From NCBI RefSeq assembly GCF_006386545.1, contig NZ_SWAR01000001.1:62001-126000 (forward strand): DNA of 64,000 nt, in the 5' to 3' direction. This document shows positions 47,945 to 56,553 of this stretch, one piece after another. The notes beneath the pieces were generated by a model that was not told the DNA's origin, did not search any database, and was given only the letters and a program-made list of their open reading frames with translations. The stretch is from Methylibium rhizosphaerae. GTDB lineage: Bacteria > Pseudomonadota > Gammaproteobacteria > Burkholderiales > Burkholderiaceae_C. The position numbers were made by a program, and so were the translations under genes. Positions within the stretch are counted from its first letter, which is position 1. The number at the start of each line of letters is the position of its first letter.

Positions 47945-49366
47945 ATGAACCCGATCGAAGCAACCCCTTCCCCTGAGCAGCGCCGGTCCCTCTGGCGCGA
48001 ACTCGGCGACGCGATCCGCGGCACCGGCGCCGACTACACCAAGATCCCGCTGCGGCGCGCGGTGTTCCTGCTGGCCGTGCCGATGGTGCTCGAGCTGGTG
48101 CTCGAGTCGACCTTCGCCGTCGTGGACATCTGGTTCGTCGCCAAGCTGGGCGCCTCGGCGGTGGCGACGGTCGGACTCACCGAGACCTTCCTGTTCCTGC
48201 TGTACGCGGTGGGCATCGGCCTCGCGATGGCGGTCACAGCGGTCGTTGCCAGACGAACCGGCGAAGGCGACCCCGAGGCAGCTGCGGTCAGCGCCGCGCA
48301 GGCCATGTGGATCGCCGTGCTGGCTTCGCTGCCGTTTGCGGCGGGCGGCATCCTCTTCGCGCGCGAGCTGCTGCAGCTCATGGGCGCCGACACCTGGACG
48401 CTGACGCACGGCGTGCGCTACATGCAATGGATGCTGGGCAGCAACATGGTCATCATGCTGCTGTTCGTCTGCAACGCGATCTTCCGCGGCGCCGGCGACG
48501 CGGCGGTGGCCATGCGGGTGCTGTGGGTCTCCAACGGCCTGAACCTCGTGCTCGACCCTATCCTGATCTTCGGGCTGGGGCCGATCCCGGCGCTGGGCGT
48601 CGAGGGGGCGGCGATCGCCACCGTCATCGGCCGCGGCACCGGCGTGGCGATGCAGCTGTGGATCCTGCTGCGCGGCAGCCGCCACATCCGCATCCGCATC
48701 GCCCAGCTCGCCATCGAGGCGGCCACCCTGTGGCACATCGTGCGCACCTCGCTCGGCGGCATCGGCCAGATGATCGTGGCCATGACGGCGTGGATCTTCC
48801 TGATGCGCATCCTGGCCGCCATCGGCAGCGATGCGGTGGCCGGCGCCACCATCGCCATCCGCCTGATGATGTTCACGCTGATGCCGGCCTGGGGCATGTC
48901 CAACGCGGCGGCCACCCTTGTGGGCCAGAACCTCGGCGCTGGCGAACCGGGCCGTGCCGAGGCATCGGTGTGGCGCATCGGCTGGTACAACATGGCGTTC
49001 ACCGTCGCGGTGTCGGTCGTCTTCTTCCTGTTCCCGCGCGAACTGATCGGCCTGTTCACCACCGAAAGCGCCGTCATCGACATCGGCGCCGAATGGCTGC
49101 GCATCCTGTCTTACTCCTACTTCGTCTACGGCTGGTGGATGGTCTCGGTGCAGGCCTTCAACGGCGCGGGCGACACGGTGACGCCGACCAAGATCAACCT
49201 CGTGTTCTTCTGGCTGATCCAGATCCCGCTCGCCTGGCTGCTGGCGCTGCAGATGGACCTGCAGGCCACCGGCGTGTTCTGGGCGGTGTTCGCCTCCGAG
49301 ACCTCGGTGGGCCTGTTCACGCTGTGGCTGTTCACCCGCGGCCGGTGGAAGACGGTGCGTGTCTGA
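47945..49366 (+). CDS. MATE-family multidrug/cation antiporter
   Basis: 473-residue inner-membrane exporter of the MATE family with about 12 membrane segments in two homologous halves. There is a cytoplasmic N-terminal extension of about 35 residues before IPLRRAVFLLAVPMVLELVL. Motifs include FVAKLGASAVATVGL and NAIFRGAGDAAVAM, which recurs in the second half as QAFNGAGDTVTPTK. It is driven by H+ or Na+; substrate unknown. The ATG at 47945 follows CGGAG. It converges on the PQQ dehydrogenase with 32 bp between stops. Confidence 0.92.
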   Translation: MNPIEATPSPEQRRSLWRELGDAIRGTGADYTKIPLRRAVFLLAVPMVLELVLESTFAVVDIWFVAKLGASAVATVGLTETFLFLLYAVGIGLAMAVTAVVARRTGEGDPEAAAVSAAQAMWIAVLASLPFAAGGILFARELLQLMGADTWTLTHGVRYMQWMLGSNMVIMLLFVCNAIFRGAGDAAVAMRVLWVSNGLNLVLDPILIFGLGPIPALGVEGAAIATVIGRGTGVAMQLWILLRGSRHIRIRIAQLAIEAATLWHIVRTSLGGIGQMIVAMTAWIFLMRILAAIGSDAVAGATIAIRLMMFTLMPAWGMSNAAATLVGQNLGAGEPGRAEASVWRIGWYNMAFTVAVSVVFFLFPRELIGLFTTESAVIDIGAEWLRILSYSYFVYGWWMVSVQAFNGAGDTVTPTKINLVFFWLIQIPLAWLLALQMDLQATGVFWAVFASETSVGLFTLWLFTRGRWKTVRV

Positions 49367-49398
49367 GCCGGGCCCGGACTGGCCTCGCCTGGCCGCCT

Positions 49399-51780
49399 TC
49401 AGCGGCGCGGCAAGGCGTAGGCGATGACGGAATCGCCCGCCTTGGTTTCGGTCGACCCGTGGCCGCCCGCGGCCACCAGCAGGTACTGCCGGCCATCGGC
49501 CCCTGTGTAGGTCATCGGGGTGGCCTGCCCGCCGGCGGGCAGGCGGTGCTTCCACAGCTCGCGGCCGTCGGCCAGGTCGTAGGCGCGCACGTAGTAGTCC
49601 ATGGTGCCGGACAGGAACGCCACGCCGCCCGCCGTGACCATGGGCCCGCCCAGGCTCGGCACGCCCATGCGCAGCGGCATCGGTATCGGCGCGAGGTCGC
49701 GCACCGTGCCGTTGCGATGCATCCAGACCACGTCGCCCTTGGCCAGGTCGACCCCGGCCACATAGCCCCATGGCGGCTCCTGGCACGGAATGCCCAGCGG
49801 CGACAGGAAGGGCTCCATCTTCGAAGCGAAGGGCGCACCGAAGTTTTCGTTGAGTGCGGGCAGGCTGCCGGGTGGTCGCTCGCCGCCCTCCTGCACCAGC
49901 AGCGTCCTGTCGTCCGGCCTGGGCACCAGCTCCGACACGAAGGCCAGGTAGGCCGGCGTGGTGAACGCGATGCCGCGACGCGGATCGACCGCGATGCCGC
50001 CCCAGTTGAAGACGCCGAAGTTGCCGGGGTGCACGAGCGTGCCCTGCGTGGTCGGTGGCGTGAATCGCCCCTCGTACCGCAGCCGGTGGAACGCGATGCG
50101 GCAGGTCAGCTGGTCGAACACGGTGGCGCCCCACATGTCGCGGCTGCGCAGCGGCGGCGGGGCCAACGACAGCGCCGACTGAGGCTGTGTGGCGTGGGTG
50201 CGGTCGCCCTGCGCTGCCCCCTGCGGCGCGGGCACCTCGCGCACCGGCAGCAGGGGCCGGCCGTCGCGGCGGTCGAGCACGAAGAGCTCGCCCTGCTTGG
50301 TCGGCTGCACGAGGGCCGGCACGGTGCGGTCGCCGACGCGCAGGTCCACCAGGCTCGGCTGCGACGGCACGTCGTAGTCCCACAGGTCGTGGTGCACCGT
50401 CTGGAACACCCAGCGCACCCGACCCGTTGCGAGATCGAGGGCGACGACGGAAGACGAATACCGCTCCACCGCTTCGCTGCGGCGGCCGCCCCACTGGTCG
50501 GGCGGCTGGTTGCCCATGGGCACGTAGACCATGCCGAGCGCCTCGTCCACGCTCGAGACGGACCAGCTGTTCGGTGAATTGGCCAGGTACTTCCGGCCCG
50601 GCCCGATGGGCGCGGTGGCCTCGGGGTTGCCGGAGTCCCAGTTCCACACCAGCTCGCCGGTCTCGATGTCGAAGGCGCGGATCACGCCGGACTGTTCGTT
50701 CACCGACACGTTGTCGAGCACCGTGCCTCCCACGATCACCAGCCGGCTCGTCACCGCGGGGGGCGAGGTGGAGTAGTAGGCACCGGGGCGGCGGTTGGGC
50801 ATGTTGGCCCACAGGTCGATCGCCCCGCGGCCGCCGCCGAAGCTGGTGCAGTCGGCGCCCGTGTCGGGGTTCAGTGCCACCAGGCGGCCGTCGGCCGTCG
50901 GCATGAAGAGCCTGGCGGAGCAACCGTCATGGCCACCGCCGGCGGCCGCCCGCGCCGGCTGGTAGGCCAGGCCGCGGCAGGTGAGGTGCTGCAGCGCCAG
51001 CTCCTGCGGCAAGGCGAGGTCGCGGCGCCAGACTTCCTTGCCGGTGGTCGCGTCCAGCGCGATCACCGACTGGTGCGGCGTGCACAGGAAGAGCCGCTCG
51101 CCCACCTTCAGCGGCGTCACCTCGAAGGTGGTTTCCTTCGGGTCGCCCGGGCGCCCGCGCACATCGCCCGTGCGGTAGTGCCAGGCCACCTGCAGGTCAC
51201 CCACGTTCTGCGGGGTGATCTGGGCCAGCGGCGAGTAGCGCTGGCCGGCACCGGTGCGACCGTAGGCATGCCACTCGCCGTCCGGCACGGCCTCGGCCTG
51301 GCCGGCCGACAGCGACGCCGCCGCTTGCGGCAGGCGGCCCTCGATCGTGCGAGGGTCATGCAGCCAGGAGGCCCCCGCAGCCAGCAGACAAGCCGCCAGC
51401 GCCAACGCCAGCGCCGTGCCGCCCCGCGCCGGGCCTTCGTGGTGGAGGGAACTGCGTACCCAACCTTGCATGAGGACCAGCCCGAGCACGAACCACACGT
51501 CGAGCCGGGCCGCCAGGGGCCACCAGTCCAGGCCCGCTTCCCACAGGGCCCAGCCCAGCGTCGCGGCCAGCAGGCCGGCATAGGCCCACAGCGCCGATGC
51601 CCTGCGACGTACCAGCAGCACGGCGGTGAGCAGCGAGCCCAGCCCGGCCAGCAGGTAGTACCAGGAGTCGCCATAGGCCACCAGCCAGACGCCGCCGGCA
51701 AGGAGGCCAACGCCGATGGCCGCCAGCAGGACGCCCATCACCCAGGGACCCTTGGCTACGCGAACCTTGCTCTCGTGCAT
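49399..51780 (-). CDS. gcd: membrane-bound PQQ-dependent dehydrogenase (glucose/quinate type)
   Basis: 793-residue quinoprotein. Residues 1-150 hold about five membrane segments (VMGVLLAAIGVGLLAGGVWL first) that anchor it and bind ubiquinone. The periplasmic eight-bladed propeller starts at EWHAYGRTGAGQRYSPLAQI and includes LWANMPNRRPGAYYSTSPP and VHHDLWDYDVPSQPSL, both conserved in Gcd. It oxidises aldoses to lactones or quinate/shikimate and passes electrons to the respiratory chain. GGAGG precedes the ATG. No pqq biosynthesis genes lie in the window, so the cofactor must come from elsewhere. Confidence 0.92.
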   Translation of the reverse strand: MHESKVRVAKGPWVMGVLLAAIGVGLLAGGVWLVAYGDSWYYLLAGLGSLLTAVLLVRRRASALWAYAGLLAATLGWALWEAGLDWWPLAARLDVWFVLGLVLMQGWVRSSLHHEGPARGGTALALALAACLLAAGASWLHDPRTIEGRLPQAAASLSAGQAEAVPDGEWHAYGRTGAGQRYSPLAQITPQNVGDLQVAWHYRTGDVRGRPGDPKETTFEVTPLKVGERLFLCTPHQSVIALDATTGKEVWRRDLALPQELALQHLTCRGLAYQPARAAAGGGHDGCSARLFMPTADGRLVALNPDTGADCTSFGGGRGAIDLWANMPNRRPGAYYSTSPPAVTSRLVIVGGTVLDNVSVNEQSGVIRAFDIETGELVWNWDSGNPEATAPIGPGRKYLANSPNSWSVSSVDEALGMVYVPMGNQPPDQWGGRRSEAVERYSSSVVALDLATGRVRWVFQTVHHDLWDYDVPSQPSLVDLRVGDRTVPALVQPTKQGELFVLDRRDGRPLLPVREVPAPQGAAQGDRTHATQPQSALSLAPPPLRSRDMWGATVFDQLTCRIAFHRLRYEGRFTPPTTQGTLVHPGNFGVFNWGGIAVDPRRGIAFTTPAYLAFVSELVPRPDDRTLLVQEGGERPPGSLPALNENFGAPFASKMEPFLSPLGIPCQEPPWGYVAGVDLAKGDVVWMHRNGTVRDLAPIPMPLRMGVPSLGGPMVTAGGVAFLSGTMDYYVRAYDLADGRELWKHRLPAGGQATPMTYTGADGRQYLLVAAGGHGSTETKAGDSVIAYALPRR

Positions 51781-51875
51781 CGCCGTTGCCTCCGTTTCGA
51801 CGAATCACGTCGGCAAGCGGAGTGCCACGCGGCCCTGCGTGCGGGGCAGGAGGCGCCTTCGGCGCCGGCAACTTG

Positions 51876-52226
51876 CTACTTGAGCGCATCCCCCACGCAC
51901 TTGGACACGGAGCTGTTGCGAGCCGCCCCGGACAGCTTCTTGTCGTCCGCCGCGGCGTCGCAGGTGGTCTGCACATCCGGCGTCGCGTCGGCCACGCACT
52001 TCTTGACGAAGCTGCTCTTCGCAGCACCCGCCAGCTTCTTCTCGGCGGCCTGCGCATTGCAGGAGGTCTTCGATGCGGCCACCGCGTCGCTGGTGCATTT
52101 CTTCAGGAAACTGGCCTTGGCCGCACCGGCCAGGTTCTTCGCGCCGGCCTGCGCGACACATGAATCGGCGGCATGGGCGCCTGCGGCGGCCAGCGACATC
52201 ACCAAGGCGGCGAGTGCAGTTCTCAT
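51876..52226 (-). CDS. exported PsiF-repeat protein
   Basis: 116-residue periplasmic protein with a signal peptide (MRTALAALVMSLAAAGAHAA) and three PsiF-type repeats, each with Cys ... LAGAAKxSFxxKC (residues about 23-44, 56-77 and 88-111). E. coli PsiF (phosphate-starvation inducible) has two. The six cysteines probably pair within repeats. The function is unknown. GGAG precedes the ATG at 52226. It lies 95 bp upstream of the PQQ dehydrogenase and may be cotranscribed with it. Confidence 0.88.
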   Translation of the reverse strand: MRTALAALVMSLAAAGAHAADSCVAQAGAKNLAGAAKASFLKKCTSDAVAASKTSCNAQAAEKKLAGAAKSSFVKKCVADATPDVQTTCDAAADDKKLSGAARNSSVSKCVGDALK

Positions 52227-52428
52227 GGGGGAGCTCCGGGAGAGTTGATGACGGTCGCCACTCTAGCGCCACGCCCCCCGGCAGGTGCAGCGCGCTGCGT
52301 CCGGGCTCGATGGTTGCCTGTCGCAGGCCGCGGCCCTCGCGGCAGGTCTCGTCGGTTTTCTACAAGACCCGGGAGCGCCCGCGCGCGACAGTCTGGTCGT
52401 CCCAAACCGCCCCACCGAGGAGCCTTCC

Positions 52429-53607
52429 ATGTCCACCATCCGCCCGTTCCAGATCGAGATCCCGCAGGACCGCATCGACGACCTGCGCCGCCGCCTGAAG
52501 CAGACCCGCTGGCCGCATGCCACGGTGCAGGACTTCAGCCGCGGCCAGCCGGTGTCGCGGGTGCGCGAGCTGGCCGAGTACTGGGCCGAAGGCTTCGACT
52601 GGCGCGCCCGCGAGGCGCAGCTCAACCGCATCCCGCAGTTCATGACCGAGATCGACGGCCAGCCGATCCACTTCATGCACGTGCGCTCCAGGGAGCCGGC
52701 AGCCTTTGCGCTGATCCTCACCCATGGCTGGCCGAGATCGCCGGCCGAGTACCTCGACCTCATCGGCCCGCTGACCGATCCGCGCGCCCACGGCCTGGAT
52801 CCTTCTGTCGCCTTCGACGTGGTGATCCCTTCGCTGCCCGGCATGGGGCTCTCGTCTCCGCTGGCCGCCCCCGGCTGGGATGCGGCGCGCACCGCGGCCG
52901 CCTGGGACACGCTCATGAAGCGCCTGGGCTACACCCGCTACGGGGCGCAGGGCGGCGACGTGGGGGCGCTGGTCACCCGGGAGCTCGGCATCCTCGGCCC
53001 GCAGGGGCTGGCCGGCGTCCACCTGCAGCAGATCTTCGCCTTCCCTACCGGCGCGCCGGGCGAGATGGAAGGCCTGTCGCCCTTCGAGCTCGAAGGCATG
53101 GGCACCCTGGGCTCCTTCCAGAAGTACGCGGGCTACGTGGACATCCAGTCCAAGCGCCCGGGCACGCTGGCCTACGGTCTGGTGGACTCGCCGGCCGCCC
53201 TGCTGGCGTGGAACTCCGAGCTGTTCTACGGCTTCGAGGGCCAACAGGCAGCCCAGGTAGACCGCGACCGCTTCCTGACGCACGTGTCGCTGTACTGGTT
53301 CACCGCCACCGGCGGCCAGGCGGCCGAGTCGTACCTGGAGAACGCACGCACCGGCGCCGGCTATCGCGAGCTGCCCAACCACACGCCCACCGCGGTGGCG
53401 AGCTTCCCTGAGGATTTCCGCTCGGTCCGCAAGTTCGCGGCCCGCTCCAACCATCGGTTGGTACAGTGGACCGAGATGCCGCGCGGCGGCCATTTCGCCA
53501 ACGAAACGGAGCCCGGTCTGGTGATCGACGACCTGCGCCGCTTCTTCGGCGGCCTGCAGGGAAGCGATGGAGCAGACCAACCGGCCCGACATTCCACCGG
53601 TCGTTGA
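52429..53607 (+). CDS. epoxide hydrolase (alpha/beta hydrolase fold)
   Basis: 392-residue soluble epoxide hydrolase. The N-terminal EHN segment (RPFQIEIPQDRIDDLRRRLK) is followed by the oxyanion HGWPRS, the nucleophile Asp in AQGGDVGALV and the base His in MPRGGHFANE. It adds water to epoxides; related proteins act on xenobiotic or terpene epoxides. GAGGAG lies upstream of the ATG at 52429. Its last 41 bp overlap the AraC regulator gene, which suggests control of the two together. Confidence 0.92.
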   Translation: MSTIRPFQIEIPQDRIDDLRRRLKQTRWPHATVQDFSRGQPVSRVRELAEYWAEGFDWRAREAQLNRIPQFMTEIDGQPIHFMHVRSREPAAFALILTHGWPRSPAEYLDLIGPLTDPRAHGLDPSVAFDVVIPSLPGMGLSSPLAAPGWDAARTAAAWDTLMKRLGYTRYGAQGGDVGALVTRELGILGPQGLAGVHLQQIFAFPTGAPGEMEGLSPFELEGMGTLGSFQKYAGYVDIQSKRPGTLAYGLVDSPAALLAWNSELFYGFEGQQAAQVDRDRFLTHVSLYWFTATGGQAAESYLENARTGAGYRELPNHTPTAVASFPEDFRSVRKFAARSNHRLVQWTEMPRGGHFANETEPGLVIDDLRRFFGGLQGSDGADQPARHSTGR

Positions 53608-54271
53608 AGCACGCGAGCGCATGGCGGACTCGCTGCTGGCGACCCGCATCCGCCATGCCCGCTACCTGGGCGCGGCTCGCGAAGTGGCGCTGCCCGACGG
53701 CTCCTGGGACCTGCTCTTCGTGCGCAAGTCGGGCGGTCCCTGGACAGTGATCCAGACCGGGCAGATCGCCGCGCCGGTGGAGGTGCACAGCGATGCCGGC
53801 GACGAGATGCTCACCATCGCCTTGCGCCCCGAGGTCTACATGCCGCGCCTGCCGGGTCGGCTGACGCTGAACCAGGGCGTGCTGCGGCCGGTCGAGGGCG
53901 ACCGGCGGTTCTGGATCGAGGGAGAACGCTTCGAGATCCCGGACTTCGAGAACGCCGAGCAACTGGTGGCGGCGCTCACGCGCAAGGGGCTGCTCGAGCG
54001 CGACCCGGTGGTGGCGCTGGCCCTGCGCGGCGCACGCCAGCGCCTCGACGAGCGCAGCGTGCAGCGCCACTTCGCCGACGTGACCGGACTGGGCCTCAAG
54101 GCCTTCCAGCAGATCGAACGTGCCCACGAGGCCGCCGGGCTGCTGCGCGCGGGGCAGACCCCGTCACAGGTGGCCGCCGCACTCGGCTTCACCGACCAGG
54201 CGCACCTCACTCACTCGCTCAAGCGCATCCTGGGGCAGACGCCGGGCCGGATGGCCAAGGCGGCGGGCTGA
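53567..54271 (+). CDS. AraC-family transcriptional regulator
   Basis: 234-residue regulator. The C-terminal double helix-turn-helix reads LRAGQTPSQVAAALGFTDQA followed by HLTHSLKRILGQTPGRM, the classic AraC end. The N-terminal roughly 120 residues (SWDLLFVRKSGGPWTVIQTG) are a small sensing domain of unknown ligand. GGAAG precedes the ATG at 53567. It overlaps the epoxide hydrolase gene by 41 bp, so it may regulate that gene in response to an epoxide or its product. Confidence 0.9.
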   Translation: MEQTNRPDIPPVVEARERMADSLLATRIRHARYLGAAREVALPDGSWDLLFVRKSGGPWTVIQTGQIAAPVEVHSDAGDEMLTIALRPEVYMPRLPGRLTLNQGVLRPVEGDRRFWIEGERFEIPDFENAEQLVAALTRKGLLERDPVVALALRGARQRLDERSVQRHFADVTGLGLKAFQQIERAHEAAGLLRAGQTPSQVAAALGFTDQAHLTHSLKRILGQTPGRMAKAAG

Positions 54272-54298
54272 GCGGAGCGCAGGCCGCAGCGCCAGGAC

Positions 54299-54817
54299 TC
54301 AAGTGGCCGGCAGACCGCCCTCCATGTCGCCCGGGATGAACGGGTTCTCGGCCTCGTACTCGGCCCGGGTCTTGCGCCGGTGATCGCCGGCGAGCTGGAT
54401 CGAAGCCATGGCCCGGTCCACGTAGATCTCGGAGCGCAGCGGCCAGCCGCGGGCCGCGTCGAACAGGCCGGGCATCAGCTCATACCTCCGAGGCTCGCCC
54501 CCCTCCTCGACATCGTTGAACCACAGATGGGAGCCGCATCGAGGGCAGAAGGCCCGCTCGGCGAACGAAGAGGATCGGTAGCGCGCGACCTCGCCCGTCA
54601 CGGTGACAGCAGAGGCTTCGGCAGTGAAGCACAGGAAGAGTCCGCCGGTCCATCGCTGGCACATGCGGCAGTGGCAGGCGCCCACGCGAGGGTCGTGGTC
54701 GCCTGCCACCGTGATGCTCACGGCGCCGCACAGGCAGCGGCCGGTGATCCCCTTGTTTCCGGACATGGCGGTTCTCGTGGATGAAGCGGTGTTTGCTCCG
54801 GCGGTCTTTGGCTGCAT
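54299..54817 (-). CDS. GFA/CENP-V-fold zinc protein
   Basis: 172-residue protein of the glutathione-dependent formaldehyde-activating-like (GFA) family. Zinc-binding cysteines are in GRCLCGAVSI, CHCRMCQRWTG and FCPRCGSHLW. The family members tested act on various small molecules, or have no known reaction. The start at 54817 is preferred (AGGAGA 7 bases upstream, MQPKTAG); the in-frame ATG at 54766 (MSGNKG) is closer to the family start but has a weaker site. The dispersed repeat lies 84 bp upstream. Confidence 0.88.
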   Translation of the reverse strand: MQPKTAGANTASSTRTAMSGNKGITGRCLCGAVSITVAGDHDPRVGACHCRMCQRWTGGLFLCFTAEASAVTVTGEVARYRSSSFAERAFCPRCGSHLWFNDVEEGGEPRRYELMPGLFDAARGWPLRSEIYVDRAMASIQLAGDHRRKTRAEYEAENPFIPGDMEGGLPAT

Positions 54818-55156
54818 GTTCGAGTCTCCTGCGTTGGCCTCAGCCAAAGGGCAACCAGCGGTCCCGGCCGGGCTGCCGGGCGGCCATCGCATGCGGCACG
54901 CTATCCACACAAGCTGTGGACAAACCTGTGAAGCGTCCGTGCATCGCGTTCGGCAGCCCCCGCCGGCTATGGCATCTCGTTCGACCGCCCCAATTTGTGG
55001 CAGGCCCGACGGTTGAGGGCGATGGAGGCGCCAGCTGTCGGCCGGGCAGAGACAGACAGCCCCTCCAATGCGCTGGCTCACCATTCCGCTGCCGTTGCGA
55101 AGCGGCAAGAACCCCTGCCTGGCATGCGGGAAATTTCATGCAACTCATAATGTTGC
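54818..55156. other. 339-bp divergent spacer holding the second repeat and the Rrf2 operator
   Basis: This gap between the divergent GFA and Rrf2 genes has no gene of its own that I would call. It contains the dispersed element at 54901-55003 and the inverted repeat at 55135-55161 listed separately. A minus-strand reading frame crosses the element (MHGRFTGLSTACVDS) and stops at 54840. Confidence 0.7.
54901..55003 (-). repeat. dispersed 103-bp element, copy B (upstream of the GFA gene)
   Basis: About 82% identical, without gaps, to 23671-23773. It keeps the hairpin (TCCACA, loop CAAGC, TGTGGA) and the AATTTGTGGCAG end. On the minus strand, relative to copy A, 17 codons are unchanged, 8 differ only synonymously and 9 change the residue over 34 codons. 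Confidence 0.85.
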
Positions 55157-55161
55157 ATGAA
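55135..55161. promoter_or_regulatory. inverted repeat over the Rrf2 start codon (probable autoregulatory operator)
   Basis: Two perfect 10-bp arms, TTCATGCAAC and GTTGCATGAA, are separated by 7 bp (TCATAAT). The right arm includes the ATG at 55157. A regulator bound here would block translation-site exposure or transcription of its own operon, so the adjacent Rrf2 protein is the likely ligand. Confidence 0.75.
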
Positions 55162-55636
55162 GAAAGACAGCCGACTCTCCGACGTCTTGCACGTGCTCAT
55201 GCATATGGCCGAGGGCGATGGCCCGGCCACGTCCGAATCCCTGGCCACGGCCATGCACACGAATCCGGTTGTGCTGCGCCGGCTGATGTCGGGCCTGCGC
55301 GAGTCGGGCTTCGTCGCGTCCGCCAGAGGTCACGGAGGCGGCTGGGTGCTCAGCTGCGCACTCGACCGCATCACGCTGCGTGACGTGCACGAGGCGCTTG
55401 GGGCGCCGGCCTTCGTGTCGCTCGGCTTCCGCGAGGACCGGCCCGAATGCCTGGTCGCGCAGGCCGTCAACGATGCCCTTGGCGCGGCGGTGCGCGACGC
55501 AGAGTCCTTGCTGCTCGAACGCCTGGGCGCAGTGACGCTGGCCACGTTGTCGCAGGACTTCCACCGCCGACTGGCCCGCCGACCGGGGGCCACCACACAT
55601 CGACTGGAGACGCACCGCCATGCAGATGCAGATTGA
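55157..55636 (+). CDS. Rrf2-family transcriptional regulator
   Basis: 159-residue winged-helix regulator. The Rrf2 core is LSDVLHVLMHMAEGDGPATS followed by SGFVASARGHGGGWVLS, the wing. It lacks the three-cysteine iron-sulfur cluster of IscR and NsrR, having Cys in RPECLVAQ and one in the wing, so it may sense thiol oxidation or a small molecule instead. Its operator appears to cover its own start. It overlaps the reductase gene by 17 bp, so the two are one unit; the enzyme likely responds to the same signal. Confidence 0.92.
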   Translation: MKKDSRLSDVLHVLMHMAEGDGPATSESLATAMHTNPVVLRRLMSGLRESGFVASARGHGGGWVLSCALDRITLRDVHEALGAPAFVSLGFREDRPECLVAQAVNDALGAAVRDAESLLLERLGAVTLATLSQDFHRRLARRPGATTHRLETHRHADAD

Positions 55637-56519
55637 CTTCGCCGTCATCGGCGGCAGCTTTGCCGGCCTCTCGGCCGCGCTTCAGCTGGCGCGCGCCCGC
55701 CGCCAGGTGCTGGTGGTGGACGGCGGTCAGCGCCGCAACCGCTTCGTCGACGCCGCAGGGCTTCAGTCCCACGGCTTCCTGACGCAGGACGGCCGGGCGC
55801 CCGCGGACATCGCGGCCGACGGCCGGGCGCAGCTGCTGCGCTACCCCAACGTGCAGTGGCTGGACGGCACGGCGGATGACGCACGCATCGAGGCCAACGG
55901 GCGGCTGGCGTTCCGCGTCGGCGACCGGGCCGTCAGCGCCGGCCGGCTCATCCTCGCCACCGGCGTGCGCGACGAACTGCCCCCCGTGCCCGGCCTGGCC
56001 GAACGCTGGGGCAGCAGCATCTTCCACTGCCCCTACTGCCACGGCTACGAACTCGAGGCGGGCGACATCGGCATCATCGCCGCCACACCGATGGCGCACC
56101 ATCATGCCGTCATGCTGCCGGACTGGGGCCGAGTGACGCTGTTCCTGAACGGCGTCTACGCACCAGGCGACGCGGAACTTGCCGAACTGGCCAAGCGCGG
56201 CACGCGGGTCGAGGCCACGCCGGTGGTGCGCATCGAGGGAAAGGCCGATGTCGTGCTGGCGGACGGCCGCGTGTTGCGCATGGCCGGCCTGTTCACGCAG
56301 CCGTCCACGTCACCGGCCAGCCCTGTCGCCGAGCAGCTCGGCTGCGCGATGGTGGAAGGGCCGATGGGCCCCTTCATCCAGGTCGGCCCCACGCAGGAGA
56401 CCAGCGTTCCTCACGTCTTTGCCTGCGGCGACGCCGCCCGCGCGGCGGGGAACGTGGCGCTGGCGGTGGGCGACGGTGTCATGGCGGGCTTCGGCGCCCA
56501 CCGATCGACGATGTTCTAG
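55620..56519 (+). CDS. NAD(P)/FAD-dependent oxidoreductase, thioredoxin-reductase-like
   Basis: 299-residue flavoprotein of the thioredoxin reductase superfamily. The FAD motif is VIGGSFAGLSAALQLARA, the redox pair is in HCPYCHGYE (Cys-x-x-Cys), and the C-terminal FAD contact is VFACGDAAR. The NAD(P) motif (GIIAATPMAHHHA) is degenerate compared with the GxGxxA of true thioredoxin reductases, so the electron donor or role may differ. Start at 55620 overlaps Rrf2 by 17 bp. Operon with an Rrf2 regulator suggests a redox-stress function. Confidence 0.91.
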   Translation: MQMQIDFAVIGGSFAGLSAALQLARARRQVLVVDGGQRRNRFVDAAGLQSHGFLTQDGRAPADIAADGRAQLLRYPNVQWLDGTADDARIEANGRLAFRVGDRAVSAGRLILATGVRDELPPVPGLAERWGSSIFHCPYCHGYELEAGDIGIIAATPMAHHHAVMLPDWGRVTLFLNGVYAPGDAELAELAKRGTRVEATPVVRIEGKADVVLADGRVLRMAGLFTQPSTSPASPVAEQLGCAMVEGPMGPFIQVGPTQETSVPHVFACGDAARAAGNVALAVGDGVMAGFGAHRSTMF

Positions 56520-56553
56520 GGAAGGAGTGCCAGCCGCTGCTCGACGCTGGAAG

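Noticed and set aside
46733-50923. 1,396-codon minus-strand frame across RNase Z, MATE and PQQ genes
   Set aside because: It crosses several well-supported genes in other frames and has no recognisable domain.
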